A stretch of DNA of 64,000 nucleotides from Virgifigura deserti (lineage in GTDB: Bacteria; Pseudomonadota; Alphaproteobacteria; Dongiales; Dongiaceae): assembly GCA_003576685.1 (NCBI GenBank), contig QOZR01000001.1:620001-684000 (forward strand). Direction: 5' to 3'. Position numbers and translations under genes: made by a program. The stretch's first letter is position 1, and every line of letters starts with the position of its first letter. The notes beneath the pieces are model-generated. The model was not told the DNA's origin. It saw only the letters and a list, made by a program, of their open reading frames with translations, and made no database searches. Positions 27,961 through 37,590 of the stretch are shown here, piece after piece.

Positions 27961-28344
27961 TCAGGGCACGGCAATCAGCGCGGCGGCAACCTGCCGGCCC
28001 TCGGCCATCAGGACGTTGTAGGTGCGACAGGCCGCGCCCGTATCCATCGGCTCGACCACCACGCCCGCCGCCCGCAGGCGGTCGCGAAGCGCCGGCGGGA
28101 CCATCGCCATCCGTTGTCCGCAACCGAGCAGAAGGACATTGACCGTCCCGGCCTCCCCCGCTCGCGCGACCTCGTCAAGGCTTTCGGGCGTGATCGCCTC
28201 GCTGCTGTCGACGGGCCACGGCAGCGTCCGATCGGGAAAGACCAGGATCGACCCTTCGATCGCAGTGCCGCTGATCCGAAACCGCCCCTCACCGTAGGAT
28301 TCGATGATCTGCCGGCCCGCAGGGATGAGCGGGGTCAAGTCCAA
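27961..28344 (-). CDS. Mth938-like domain protein (NDUFAF3/AAMDC family)
   Basis: 127 residues, the typical length of the Mth938/DUF498 fold. Conserved features are the opening QIIESYGEGRFRISG, LLLGCGQRM in the middle and the end phrase AACRTYNVLMAEGRQVAAALI. In eukaryotes this family includes NDUFAF3, an assembly factor of respiratory complex I. The start is a TTG at 28344; no in-frame ATG precedes the fold. It lies 14 bases after secF on the same strand and is probably the fourth gene of the yajC-secD-secF operon. Confidence 0.9.
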   Translation of the reverse strand: MDLTPLIPAGRQIIESYGEGRFRISGTAIEGSILVFPDRTLPWPVDSSEAITPESLDEVARAGEAGTVNVLLLGCGQRMAMVPPALRDRLRAAGVVVEPMDTGAACRTYNVLMAEGRQVAAALIAVP

Positions 28345-28358
28345 GGTCCGTCAGCCCG

Positions 28359-29312
28359 CTAGTCGCCTGAACCGGCCGGATCCGCGGCGGGCCGCGCGGT
28401 GGATTCCTTCGCGCTTCTGCTCGGCCGCAAATTGAAATAGATCAACATCGGCGCGGCTACAAAGACTGTCGAGTAGGTGCCGATCAGCACACCCCAGATC
28501 AACGCTAGGCTGAATCCGCCCAGAACGTCGCCGCCGAAGACATAGAGGACGATCAGCACCAGCAGGACAGACCCGCCGGTCATGATCGTGCGCGACAGCG
28601 TCTTGTTAATGGCCAGATTAATCAGGTCCGGCAGCGGCATGGTCTTGTATCGGCGCAATTCCTCGCGCACTCGGTCATAGACTACGACCGTGTCGTTGAT
28701 GGAATAGCCGGCGACGGTGAGGACAGCTGCTACCGAGGTCAGGTTGAACTCGAGGCCGAGGAGCGCAAAAAGCCCCACCGTAGTAATGACATCGTGGAAT
28801 AGCGCGATAATCGCATTGACCGCGAACTGCCACTCGAAGCGGAACCAGATGTAGATCATGATTCCGATTATCGCCAGGACGATAGCGGTAATGGCATCGC
28901 GTACCAGTTCTGCCCCCACCGTGGGGCCGACGAATTCGGTACGGCGATACTCGTACCCCTCGCCGAGCGCTTCCTTCACCTGTGCGATGGCGCGAACCTG
29001 AGCCGCTTCGTCGCCCTCCTGGCGCTGGATTCGGATCAGCACATCGTCCGGAGAACCGAATTCCTGCAGCGCCACCTCGCCGAGGCCGAGATCCGCCAGC
29101 GCGTCCCGCATCTCCGTCAGATCCGCGGTTCCCGGCGTCCTGACCTCCATCAAGATACCGCCCTCAAAATCGATTCCGAAGTTGAGGCCCTTGAAGGCGA
29201 CCAAGCCGATCGAGCCGAGCATCATGATCAGCGACAGGAGAATAAAAGTCCTCCTTGGCCGCATGAAGTTGATGCGGGTGTCGGGGCGAATGAACTGAAT
29301 ACCGCGGAACAT
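28359..29312 (-). CDS. secF: Protein translocase subunit SecF
   Basis: 317 residues with six transmembrane segments and one large periplasmic loop. Family marks are FGIDFEGGILMEV after the first helix and AGYSINDTVVVYDRVRE in the fourth. With SecD it uses the proton gradient to pull exported proteins out of SecYEG. The ATG at 29312 is seven bases past the secD stop, so I used it rather than a longer frame that overlaps secD. The C-terminal tail is polar and variable. Confidence 0.97.
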   Translation of the reverse strand: MFRGIQFIRPDTRINFMRPRRTFILLSLIMMLGSIGLVAFKGLNFGIDFEGGILMEVRTPGTADLTEMRDALADLGLGEVALQEFGSPDDVLIRIQRQEGDEAAQVRAIAQVKEALGEGYEYRRTEFVGPTVGAELVRDAITAIVLAIIGIMIYIWFRFEWQFAVNAIIALFHDVITTVGLFALLGLEFNLTSVAAVLTVAGYSINDTVVVYDRVREELRRYKTMPLPDLINLAINKTLSRTIMTGGSVLLVLIVLYVFGGDVLGGFSLALIWGVLIGTYSTVFVAAPMLIYFNLRPSRSAKESTARPAADPAGSGD

Positions 29313-29319
29313 CGGAGCG

Positions 29320-30879
29320 TTAAATCGGCACGGTTTTGGGGCGGGCTTTGCGGAGCCAGAGGACGGCAATCAACCGGGTCACCATGATCGCCGTGAACAG
29401 GGTCGTAATGATACCGATGCCCAGCGTAACGGCAAATCCCCGCACCGGCCCGGATCCGAACTGGTACAGAAGCACGGTCGAGATCAGAGTCGTAAGGTTG
29501 GCATCGACGATGGAGCTCATGGCCTCGCGATAGCCGGTATCGATCGCCGTGACCGGGCTGCGGCCGTTACGGATCTCTTCCCGAATCCGCTCGAAGACCA
29601 GCACGTTGGAGTCGACGGCCATGCCGAGCGTCAGCACGATTCCGGCGATACCCGGAAGCGTCAGCGTGGCTTGGAGCAGCGAAAGGGCCGCGAGCAGCAG
29701 GATCCCGTTGAAGATCAGAGCGATGTTGGCGAACAGGCCGAAGAGGCCATAGGCCACGAGCAGCGTTGCCACGATCAGCACCAGCCCAACCATGCTCGCC
29801 ATCGTGCCGGCCCGGATCGAGTCCGCGCCGAGACCGGCGCCGACAGTACGCTCCTCCAGCACGGTCAGCGGCGCCGGCAAGGCGCCGGCGCGGAGCAGCA
29901 GGGCCAGATCCTGGGCCGACTGCACGGTGAAGTTGCCGCTGATCACGCCGCTGCCGCCGAGAATAGGCTCGCGGATAACCGGTGCGCTGATCACCTCGCC
30001 GTCAAGGACGATCGCGAACAGCCGGCCGACATTCTCCCGAGTCGCGTCGCCAAACCGGTTGGCCCCGATGGAATCGAACCGGAAGCTCACCACCGGCTGC
30101 CCGTCCTGGAATGTCGGTTGCGCGTCGACCAGGTTCTCGCCGCTGACCATGACGCGTTTCTGAACGACATAATGCCGCGGGAGACCCGGCTCGTCGTCGA
30201 CGCTGGGCAACCGCTCCAAAGTCGGGGGAATCGATGCGGCCTCGGGCGACACCGAACTGTCGACCAGGCGGAACGTCATCTTCGCGGTCTTGCCGATCAG
30301 CTCCTTGACGCGCTCGGGGTCCTTGACGCCGGGGAGCTGAACCAGGATCCGATCATTGCCCTGACGCTGGATCGTCGGCTCGCGCGTTCCGGTTTCGTCG
30401 ATCCGCCGGCGGACGATCTCGATCGACTGCTCGACGGCGCGCCGCGCCCTATCCTCGACCGCCTGTTCCGTCATTGCGATGCGCACGACGCCGTTCTCGA
30501 TCGACAGGTCCATGTCGCCCGCAACGTCCTCCAGCAGCCCGCGGACCTGATCGGCGGTCGTGGGGTCGCGCAGCGTCACGGTCACCGCATTGCCTTCAAT
30601 GCCGAGGCCGGTATAGCCGATATCGGCTCCCCGCAACTCGCTTCGCACGGAGTCGACCACCATGGCCAACTGCTCGCGAATCACGGACTCGACCTCGACC
30701 TCCAGCAGAAGATGCGACCCGCCCTGTAGGTCGAGGCCCAGATTGACCTGCTGATGCGGCAGCCAGTCCGGCAGCCGCTCGGCAAGATCACGGCTGATCA
30801 GATTGGGCGCGGCATAAGCCACGCCGGCGATTAGAACCGCCACGATCAGAATGATCTTCCATTTCGCAAAATGAATCAT
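29320..30879 (-). CDS. secD: Protein translocase subunit SecD
   Basis: 519 residues. It has an N-terminal helix, a large periplasmic domain with NLGLDLQGGSHLLLEV, and five C-terminal helices with GMAVDSNVLVFERIREE, the proton-pathway motif. It functions with SecF in late protein export and membrane protein biogenesis. It is the middle gene of the yajC-secD-secF operon (66 bases after yajC, seven before secF). Confidence 0.98.
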   Translation of the reverse strand: MIHFAKWKIILIVAVLIAGVAYAAPNLISRDLAERLPDWLPHQQVNLGLDLQGGSHLLLEVEVESVIREQLAMVVDSVRSELRGADIGYTGLGIEGNAVTVTLRDPTTADQVRGLLEDVAGDMDLSIENGVVRIAMTEQAVEDRARRAVEQSIEIVRRRIDETGTREPTIQRQGNDRILVQLPGVKDPERVKELIGKTAKMTFRLVDSSVSPEAASIPPTLERLPSVDDEPGLPRHYVVQKRVMVSGENLVDAQPTFQDGQPVVSFRFDSIGANRFGDATRENVGRLFAIVLDGEVISAPVIREPILGGSGVISGNFTVQSAQDLALLLRAGALPAPLTVLEERTVGAGLGADSIRAGTMASMVGLVLIVATLLVAYGLFGLFANIALIFNGILLLAALSLLQATLTLPGIAGIVLTLGMAVDSNVLVFERIREEIRNGRSPVTAIDTGYREAMSSIVDANLTTLISTVLLYQFGSGPVRGFAVTLGIGIITTLFTAIMVTRLIAVLWLRKARPKTVPI

Positions 30880-30945
30880 GGGAACCGCTTCGCAGCGCGC
30901 GACGGACCGGCGATCAACCCAGCCATTGTCCTGTCGGCTCCGGGC

Positions 30946-31362
30946 CTATTTGCCGCGCCCGCCGATCTGTCGGCTTCGGGCCTTCTTGTCCCCGTTCTCC
31001 GCAGCGCTCTCCTCCTCGAGGTCCGCCTCTTCGGCATTATCGGCCGGCGCCGTCTTCGACAGGACGTCTGTGATCGTTGCGCGAACGATCCGGACACGGA
31101 CACCATCGGCGATCTCGAGCTGCGCTTCCGTATCGCTCAGAATCTTTGTGACCACGCCGATGATCCCGCCGGCCGTGACCACGCGATCCCCGCGCCGCAG
31201 GCCCGCGACCATCGCCTTATGCGCCTTCATCTTCTTCTGCTGAGGGCGAATCAGCAGAAAATAAAAGACAACAAAGATGAGAATCAGCGGCGCAAGCTGG
31301 ATCAGGAACGAGCCTTCGCCGGCGGCACCCGCAGTCTGCGCATAAGCGGGGGAAATGAACAT
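30946..31362 (-). CDS. yajC: Preprotein translocase accessory subunit YajC
   Basis: 138 residues, one transmembrane helix (about 20-38) ending in FLLIRPQQKKMKAH, then a small cytoplasmic domain (GDRVVTAGGIIGVV), the defining YajC features. It joins SecDF in the inner membrane. The C-terminal tail is longer than in E. coli, acidic then basic. GGAG precedes the ATG at 31362. It opens the secDF operon and is divergent from an ATP-binding protein gene; 220 bases lie between them. Confidence 0.96.
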   Translation of the reverse strand: MFISPAYAQTAGAAGEGSFLIQLAPLILIFVVFYFLLIRPQQKKMKAHKAMVAGLRRGDRVVTAGGIIGVVTKILSDTEAQLEIADGVRVRIVRATITDVLSKTAPADNAEEADLEEESAAENGDKKARSRQIGGRGK

Positions 31363-31582
31363 CAGGGTCTCCTCGTTTGCCGGCCGGACTATACCGACAC
31401 AATCACGAATTGCAATGACATCTGCGGACGCCGCGGTTTGGCGAAGCCGGCGCTTTCACAAGGATATTTCGCGGGGGCCAGGTACGCCTTCCATGCCGGA
31501 TGGCCGCCCCCGCGGCAACAATATTGAACCGGCCGGACTATATGATAGGCTCGCCGCCCGCTACGCAGCGTTAGGGCATAAG

Positions 31583-32482
31583 ATGGGGTCACCAAACCCC
31601 GAACACGAGTCGCCAATGACAAATTTCGACCGAGACGCCGCCGTCCTGCCGTTGCTGCACTCGATCGCCGAAGCGCTGGAGCGGTTGGCGCCGCCGCCGC
31701 CCACATCGGCCGATCTCGGCGCCGCCGACGCCTTCATCTGGCATGCCGAGGGCGAGTGGCTCGAAGCGGTCCCGACGGTTAACCGTGTCGAGATCGAGCT
31801 TCTCCGCGGTGTGGACCGCCTGCGCGACATCCTGCTCGACAACACGCGGCGCTTCGCCGACGGCCTCCCCGCAAACAACGCCCTGCTCTGGGGTGCCCGG
31901 GGCATGGGCAAAAGCTCTCTGGTCAAGGCGGTCCATGCCGCCGTCAACGCGGACCGGCCGGGCGCCTTAGCGCTGGTCGAGATCCACCGCGAGGATCTCG
32001 TCTCCCTGCCGCGCCTGCTGCATCGGCTCCGGGGCCAGCGTCGCTCCGTCCTGTTCTGCGACGACCTCTCCTTCGACGGCGGCGATGCCAGTTACAAATC
32101 GCTGAAGGCGGTCCTCGAGGGCGGGCTGGAGGGGCGGCCGGAGAACGTCATCTTCTACGCCACCTCGAATCGCCGCCATCTGATGCCGCGCGACATGATC
32201 GAGAACGAGCGGTCGACTGCCATCAACCCGGCAGAGGCGGTCGAGGAGAAGGTCTCACTGTCCGATCGGTTCGGGCTCTGGCTCGGCTTTCATAACTGCG
32301 ACCAGGACACCTATTTCGCGATCATCGAAGGCTATGCGCGCCGCTATCGCCTGAGCGTGCCGGTGGAGACACTGCACGCCGAAGCCAATGAATGGGCGGT
32401 GACGCGCGGCGCTCGCTCCGGCCGGGTCGCCTGGCAATTCATCCAAGATCTGGCGGGGCGCCTCGGTCAGCGTCTCGATTGA
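31583..32482 (+). CDS. AAA-type ATP-binding protein (DUF815 family)
   Basis: 299 residues from the ATG at 31583, which has AGGG nine bases upstream; another ATG at 31616 is possible. The Walker A is GARGMGKSS (104-112), Walker B is VLFCDDLSF, and the sensor-like ATSNRRHLMPRDMIEN follows, the layout of the DUF815 ATPases that are common in Alphaproteobacteria. Such proteins are predicted AAA ATPases with no established client. Its last 44 bases overlap the 3' end of the convergent nlpD gene. Confidence 0.88.
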   Translation: MGSPNPEHESPMTNFDRDAAVLPLLHSIAEALERLAPPPPTSADLGAADAFIWHAEGEWLEAVPTVNRVEIELLRGVDRLRDILLDNTRRFADGLPANNALLWGARGMGKSSLVKAVHAAVNADRPGALALVEIHREDLVSLPRLLHRLRGQRRSVLFCDDLSFDGGDASYKSLKAVLEGGLEGRPENVIFYATSNRRHLMPRDMIENERSTAINPAEAVEEKVSLSDRFGLWLGFHNCDQDTYFAIIEGYARRYRLSVPVETLHAEANEWAVTRGARSGRVAWQFIQDLAGRLGQRLD

Positions 32483-33755
32483 GCGCCGCCCCCTGCTCAC
32501 CGAGGTGCGAGGTGGGATCGACCGAGCGGGCTCCGCGGCGCAGTTCGAAATGGAGCTGCGGGGTCGAGACGCTGCCGCTGCTCCCGACCCGCGCGATGGT
32601 CTGCCCGCGCGAAACCTTGTCGCCCCGCCGGACGAGCAGCGACTCATTGTGGGCATAGGCCGACATCCAGCCATCCGCATGGCGGATCAGCAGTAGATTT
32701 CCGAACCCGCGCAGTTCGTTTCCGGCATAGGCGACGACCCCGTTCTCGGCGGCCCGAACCGGCGTGCCGCGCGGAGCGGCGATGTTGATGCCGTCATTAT
32801 GCAGGCCGCCGTCCTTCGGCCCGAAACTTGACAGGACGCGGCCATTGACGGGCCACAGAAACGTGCCGCTGCTCAATGGTGCCGGCTGCGGAACGACCAC
32901 GGGCACGGCAGCGACGGGTTTGGCCGGAAGCGCCGGCGATACCGATGCCAAGCTTTCCGGATCGGGGGGCGCGGGCTGCGCGGCCGCGGTCGACTCGGTT
33001 TGCGCCGGGACCGTTTCAGCGGCCGCCGGCGATGGCGCGCTCCGCGGGGTTGGCAGCGGAACCGGCCCGGTCTGCGGTAGCAGCAGCGGCGTCGGGGGTT
33101 GGGACGCCGCCGGCCCGCTCGAACGCGCTGCGGGGCTCGGCGATGGGCCGGCCGTCGCAGCCGGCCCCGAGCCGAGCGGCGGGAGTTCCTCCACGGTCAT
33201 CGATCTTGCCGGCGCCGGCGCTGGCGCCGCTGTCCGCACCGGCGCAGACGCGGTGGTCTTCGCGATATCTACCGATGCGACCTCGACCACGGCCGGCAGC
33301 CGCAACTGCTGGCCGACTTGGATGACGTAGGGCGGCGGGATGTCGTTGACCCGGGTCAGTGTGCTCTGATCGACCCCATAGCGGTGGGCAATGCTCCAGA
33401 TCGTGTCTTCGGGCTGCACGATATGCGACTGGGGCGCCGGGATGACGAGGTGCGTTCCCGCCGACAGCTGGTAGGGCGGAGTCAACTGATTGACGTCGAT
33501 TACCGATCGCACGGGTACGTTGAATCGACCGGCGACTCCATAGACTGTATCGCCGGGAATCACCGTATAGTCCCGCATTCCGGGCCCCAGCGGAGGGGCC
33601 GAACGGAGCGCGCCGCTTTGGATCGTGCCGGGATTGGCTGCCGACAGATTTGCCTCGCCGCCGAGCGGCCGGCCCGATTGGTTGCATCCGGCGAGCACGA
33701 GGCTCGTCATCAGCGCCGCAAGCAGCGGCAATCCTTTGCAGAGTCCAGCCATCAC
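32439..33755 (-). CDS. nlpD: LysM/M23 lipoprotein, NlpD-like amidase activator
   Basis: 438 residues. Lipobox LAGC (Cys24), two LysM peptidoglycan-binding domains (about 62-106 and 111-154), a long Pro/Ala/Ser linker (160-295) and an M23 LytM fold (about 300-418). The zinc site is degenerate: where active enzymes have H-x3-D this has HNDGIN with Asn in the Asp position, and Gln400 replaces the first His of the HxH pair. It is therefore probably not a peptidase but, like NlpD/EnvC, an activator of cell-wall amidases at division. It sits in the classic surE-pcm-nlpD order. The first codon is GTG followed at once by ATG. Confidence 0.9.
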   Translation of the reverse strand: MMAGLCKGLPLLAALMTSLVLAGCNQSGRPLGGEANLSAANPGTIQSGALRSAPPLGPGMRDYTVIPGDTVYGVAGRFNVPVRSVIDVNQLTPPYQLSAGTHLVIPAPQSHIVQPEDTIWSIAHRYGVDQSTLTRVNDIPPPYVIQVGQQLRLPAVVEVASVDIAKTTASAPVRTAAPAPAPARSMTVEELPPLGSGPAATAGPSPSPAARSSGPAASQPPTPLLLPQTGPVPLPTPRSAPSPAAAETVPAQTESTAAAQPAPPDPESLASVSPALPAKPVAAVPVVVPQPAPLSSGTFLWPVNGRVLSSFGPKDGGLHNDGINIAAPRGTPVRAAENGVVAYAGNELRGFGNLLLIRHADGWMSAYAHNESLLVRRGDKVSRGQTIARVGSSGSVSTPQLHFELRRGARSVDPTSHLGEQGAALNRDADRGAPPDLG

Positions 33756-33840
33756 GTTGCGTGCTTTCGATTCCCCTTGGCCGTCAGCTTTACCGTCAGG
33801 CCCCGCTCGGTTGATCGCGTTGGACGGATCGAACCATATT

Positions 33841-34536
33841 TCATGCCAAATTGCGTCCGCGCGGTCCAGCGGAACCGGTAGAGCGCGACCTGTCCTCCTC
33901 CTTTGGGAGTGCCCCGGCGATCAGCGGCACGAACCGGACGTCGCCGAGCTTCTCGCGCCGCGGGCCCTCTTCGGTTCGGCTGATCCGGTAGAGCTCCTGG
34001 TCGCCCCTATCCGGGCCGATCGGCAGAACCAGCAGGCCGCCGTTCGCGAGTTGCTCGTAGAGGGCCTGCGGCACGTCATCGGCCGCCGCGGTGACGATGA
34101 TGCGGTCGAACGGTGCCTGTTCCTTCCATCCGCGGCTGCCATCTCCGGCCTTTGTCACCGTATTGTGCAGCCGCAGCGCGGCAAAGCGCTCCTCCGCCTC
34201 GCGCAGTAGCGAACGATGGCGCTCGATCGTGTAGACCCGCCGGGCCAACCGTGAGAGCACCGCGGTCTGATATCCGGACCCGGTGCCGATCTCCAGAACC
34301 TTATGACGCTTCTCGACCCGCAGGGCCTGCGTCATCAGCGCGACGACCTGCGGCTGGCTCAGCGTCTGACCATGGCCGATCGGCAGAGTTCGATCTTCAT
34401 AGGCCTGATCGAGAAAGGGTTGCGGAACGAACGCTTCGCGGGGAATCCGCTCGACCGCGTCGAGCACCGCCGTATCGGTTATGCCCGATCGGCGCAGATA
34501 CATGATGAGCCGAATCTTGCGCGCTGCCAGACTCAA
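33841..34536 (-). CDS. pcm: Protein-L-isoaspartate O-methyltransferase
   Basis: 231 residues. Class I SAM-dependent methyltransferase that starts repair of isoaspartyl damage in proteins. The SAM motif VLEIGTGSGYQTAVLSRL is clear, as are PREAFVP and the GHGQTLSQP substrate loop. The start is a TTG at 34536, which gives the family N-terminus ARKIRLIMYLRRSGI; a downstream ATG would remove it. It follows surE by 28 bases and precedes nlpD, as in many proteobacteria. The C-terminus has a short extra basic tail. Confidence 0.95.
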   Translation of the reverse strand: MSLAARKIRLIMYLRRSGITDTAVLDAVERIPREAFVPQPFLDQAYEDRTLPIGHGQTLSQPQVVALMTQALRVEKRHKVLEIGTGSGYQTAVLSRLARRVYTIERHRSLLREAEERFAALRLHNTVTKAGDGSRGWKEQAPFDRIIVTAAADDVPQALYEQLANGGLLVLPIGPDRGDQELYRISRTEEGPRREKLGDVRFVPLIAGALPKEEDRSRSTGSAGPRGRNLA

Positions 34537-34564
34537 GAAAAAACCCTTCTCAAGAATACCTTTC

Positions 34565-35350
34565 TCAAGGGAAAACCTTCTTCAGTTGGCGCAGAGTCGC
34601 CGCATGGGTCAGGTCGAGATGGAGCGGCGTCACCGAGATCGCCCCGTGGCGCGTTGCCGCAAGATCGGTCTGCTGACCGACGGACTCGTCGCTGCAGAAA
34701 TCGCCGATCCACACATAGGACCGGCCGACCGGATCCTGCATCTCGACGATCTCGATACCCGACTGTCGGCGCCCCTGGCGAACGACGCGGGCGCCGACGA
34801 CCTCGTCCGCGGGCAAATTAGGAAAATTGACGTTGATCAGGACGCCGAATGGCCATTCAACCGAAGTCAGACGGCGAATGATATCCGGCGCATGATGTTC
34901 GGCCGTATGCCAGCGGACGTTCTGTGTGCCGTTGCTGCGGGTCTGGCTGAAGGCGATGGCGGGAATTCGCAGGAGCGTGGCCTCCATCGCCGCCGCGATC
35001 GTGCCAGAATAAGTCACGTCCTCGCCGAGATTGCCGCCGCGATTGACGCCGGAAAGGACAAGGTCGGGCCGTCGCCCCTTGATGATGTGATTGACGGCCA
35101 GCAGGACGCAGTCGGTCGGCGTGCCGTCCACCGCGAACCGGCGCGAGTTCAGCCGGCGGATCTGCAGCGGGCGCCGCAGGGTCAGCGAATGGGCGGCGCC
35201 GCTTTGCTCGGCCTCCGGCGCCACGACCCAGACGTCGCTGGACAGGCTGCGCGCCGCCTTCTCGAGCACCTTCAGGCCCGGTGCGTTGATGCCGTCGTCG
35301 TTGCTGATCAGGATCCGGGCCTTGCCGAGATCCAGCGGCGCATCAAGCAT
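34565..35350 (-). CDS. surE: 5'/3'-nucleotidase SurE
   Basis: 261 residues. Metal-dependent phosphatase of nucleoside monophosphates, linked to stationary survival. The metal-binding start ILISNDDGINAPGL (Asp-Asp), VVAPEAEQSG and the DLVLSGVNRGGNLG loop are diagnostic. It begins five bases after serS and is followed by pcm, forming the serS-surE-pcm-nlpD unit. Confidence 0.97.
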   Translation of the reverse strand: MLDAPLDLGKARILISNDDGINAPGLKVLEKAARSLSSDVWVVAPEAEQSGAAHSLTLRRPLQIRRLNSRRFAVDGTPTDCVLLAVNHIIKGRRPDLVLSGVNRGGNLGEDVTYSGTIAAAMEATLLRIPAIAFSQTRSNGTQNVRWHTAEHHAPDIIRRLTSVEWPFGVLINVNFPNLPADEVVGARVVRQGRRQSGIEIVEMQDPVGRSYVWIGDFCSDESVGQQTDLAATRHGAISVTPLHLDLTHAATLRQLKKVFP

Positions 35351-35355
35351 GGGCG

Positions 35356-36645
35356 TTATTCATCAGCGCTATTGGCGATTTTGATGACCTCGGTCCCGCC
35401 CATATAGGGATGCAGCGCCTCCGGCAGGACGACCGAGCCGTCCGCCTGCTGATAATTCTCCAGAAGCGCGACCATCGTCCGGCCGATGGCCAGCCCGGAG
35501 CCGTTCAGCGTATGGACGAACCGGGTCCCCTTCTCCCCGGCGCGACGGAAGCGTGCCTTCATCCGGCGAGCCTGGAACTCGCCGCAGTTGGAGCAGCTTG
35601 AGATCTCCCGATAGGCACCCTGGCCCGGCAGCCAGACCTCGATATCGTAGGTCTTCTGGGCCGCGAATCCCATATCGCCGGTCGACAGCACCATGACCCG
35701 GTAGGCGAGGCCAAGCCGCTTCAGCACCGCCTCGGCGCAGGCCGTCATCCGCTCATGCTCTTCGGCCGATTGGTCGGGATGAGCGACGCTTACCAGCTCG
35801 ACCTTGCTGAACTGATGCTGGCGGATCATTCCGCGAGTATCTTTGCCGGCCGCACCGGCTTCGGACCGAAAGCAGGGCGTGTGCGCCGTGAAGCGGAGTG
35901 GCAGCTTTTCCTCGTCCAGGATCTCGTCGGCGGCGAGGTTGGTGAGTGGAACCTCGGCGGTTGGAATGAGCCATAAGCCTTCCCGCGTGCGAAACAGGTC
36001 GTCGCCGAACTTCGGCAGCTGACCGGTTCCGTACACGGCGCTATCCCGCACCAGATAGGGCGGCACGATCTCGGTATAGCCGAACTCCTGGGTATGCAGG
36101 TCGAGCATGAAGGCGGCCAGTGCGCGCTCCAGCCTGGCAAGCGCTCCCTTCAGAACGACGAACCGGGCACCCGAGAGCTTCGCGGCGGCATCGAAATCCA
36201 TCAGGCCGACGCCCTCGCCGATCTCGAAGTGCTGCTTCGCCGGAAACCCGAGCTCCGGCGGTCGGCCGACCTGTCGCAGCTCGACATTCGCCGTTTCATC
36301 GGCACCGTCGGGGATATCCGCAGCCGGCAGGTTCGGGATGCTCTCGAGCAGGCGGTCTAGCGCAGTCGCGGCCGCCTGCTCCTGGGCCTCGGTGCCCTGC
36401 ATCGCATCCTTGAGCGACGCCACCTCGGCGACGAGCTGGTCCGCATCCTCTCCCTTGCCCTTGGCAATCCCGATCCGTTTCGACAGCTCGTTGCGCCGCT
36501 GCTGCATCTCCTGCAGCGCGGTTTGCGCGGCGCGGCGCTCGGCGTCGAGCTCCAGGATCTCGGCCGATTTCGGCGCCAAGCCGCGGCGCCCGAGTCCCTG
36601 ATCGAACAGCTCGGGGTTATCGCGAATCCATCTCAGATCGAACAT
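35356..36645 (-). CDS. serS: Serine-tRNA ligase
   Basis: 429 residues. An N-terminal antiparallel coiled coil (about 30-105) that holds tRNA-Ser is followed by the class II core: motif 2 ([21 protein letters not shown]) and motif 3 ([16 protein letters not shown]). It charges tRNA-Ser and, where present, tRNA-Sec. It heads the unit with surE, pcm and nlpD; 135 non-coding bases separate it from tatC. Confidence 0.98.
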   Translation of the reverse strand: MFDLRWIRDNPELFDQGLGRRGLAPKSAEILELDAERRAAQTALQEMQQRRNELSKRIGIAKGKGEDADQLVAEVASLKDAMQGTEAQEQAAATALDRLLESIPNLPAADIPDGADETANVELRQVGRPPELGFPAKQHFEIGEGVGLMDFDAAAKLSGARFVVLKGALARLERALAAFMLDLHTQEFGYTEIVPPYLVRDSAVYGTGQLPKFGDDLFRTREGLWLIPTAEVPLTNLAADEILDEEKLPLRFTAHTPCFRSEAGAAGKDTRGMIRQHQFSKVELVSVAHPDQSAEEHERMTACAEAVLKRLGLAYRVMVLSTGDMGFAAQKTYDIEVWLPGQGAYREISSCSNCGEFQARRMKARFRRAGEKGTRFVHTLNGSGLAIGRTMVALLENYQQADGSVVLPEALHPYMGGTEVIKIANSADE

Positions 36646-36780
36646 GAGAGTGTGAGGTCGTCCAGTTTGCGGAGTTCAGGCAGGTCCCCGCTTTATAAGG
36701 CGATGCCTCTCCATCGTCCATTCCGGAACATCGGCGAAGCGGCGGTATTTTTCAGTCGGGTCGCTGGGTCAATCGACCGG

Positions 36781-37587
36781 TCATTCCACACCGGCGTCGC
36801 GAAGCCGCTCTGCCTCCGCCTTCTCGCGCTGCCGCTCCATCATCCGGGCCAGCCAGATCGAGAGTTCGTAAAGCAGAATCATCGGCACGGCGAGGCTGAT
36901 CTGGCTGATCGGGTCGGGCGGGGTCACGATCGCGGCAACGATGAAGCAGCCGACGATCGCGTAGCGGCGCTTGCTGGCCAGCCCCTGCGGCGTGACGATG
37001 CCGGCGCGGGCCAGCAGCGTCAGCAGTACGGGAAGCTGGAAGCACAGGCCGAAGGCGAAGATCAGCTTCATCACGAGCGAGATGTACTCGCCCACCCGCG
37101 CCTCCAGTTCGATCGGCAGGCTTTCGGGGCCGCCCGACGTCTGAAAGCCGAGGAAGAATTCCCAGGCGAGCGGCAGCAGCAGATAGTAGAGGACCGAAGC
37201 TCCGATGAGGAACAGAACCGGCGTCGCCACCAGGAACGGCAGGAACGCCTTACGCTCATGCTTGTAGAGCCCTGGCGCGACGAACATCCACAGCTGGCTG
37301 GCGAAGATTGGAAAGGAGATGCAGGCGGCCCCGAAGAAGGCCACCTTCACCTGGGTGAAGAACACCTCGGTCAGGTCCGTATAGATGAACCGCTGGCCTG
37401 TCTGCTGCAGCAGGATGTCAGCAAGCGGCTGCGCCAGGAAGTCGAATATATTCTGGGCGAAGTAGAAGCAAACGCCGAACGCGACCGCCAGCGCCACAAC
37501 TGAATACAAGAGGCGTGTGCGCAGCTCGATCAGGTGATCGAGCAGCGGCATTTTCTTTGCGTCGTCGATGGGTTCGGACTGAGACAC
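36781..37587 (-). CDS. tatC: Twin-arginine translocase subunit TatC
   Basis: 268 residues with six transmembrane helices. The cytoplasmic start MPLLDHLIELRTRLL and the periplasmic FFTQVKVAFF are family marks. TatC recognises twin-arginine signals of folded exported proteins. The start is probably the GTG at 37587, three bases from the tatB stop; an ATG at 37551 would also keep the fold. At least two proteins in this window have Tat-like leaders (18653-19780 and, tentatively, 3851-4081). Confidence 0.96.
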   Translation of the reverse strand: MSQSEPIDDAKKMPLLDHLIELRTRLLYSVVALAVAFGVCFYFAQNIFDFLAQPLADILLQQTGQRFIYTDLTEVFFTQVKVAFFGAACISFPIFASQLWMFVAPGLYKHERKAFLPFLVATPVLFLIGASVLYYLLLPLAWEFFLGFQTSGGPESLPIELEARVGEYISLVMKLIFAFGLCFQLPVLLTLLARAGIVTPQGLASKRRYAIVGCFIVAAIVTPPDPISQISLAVPMILLYELSIWLARMMERQREKAEAERLRDAGVE

Positions 37588-37590
37588 GGA

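Noticed and set aside
29671..30729. 352-codon open frame opposite secD
   Set aside because: Antisense shadow without motifs.
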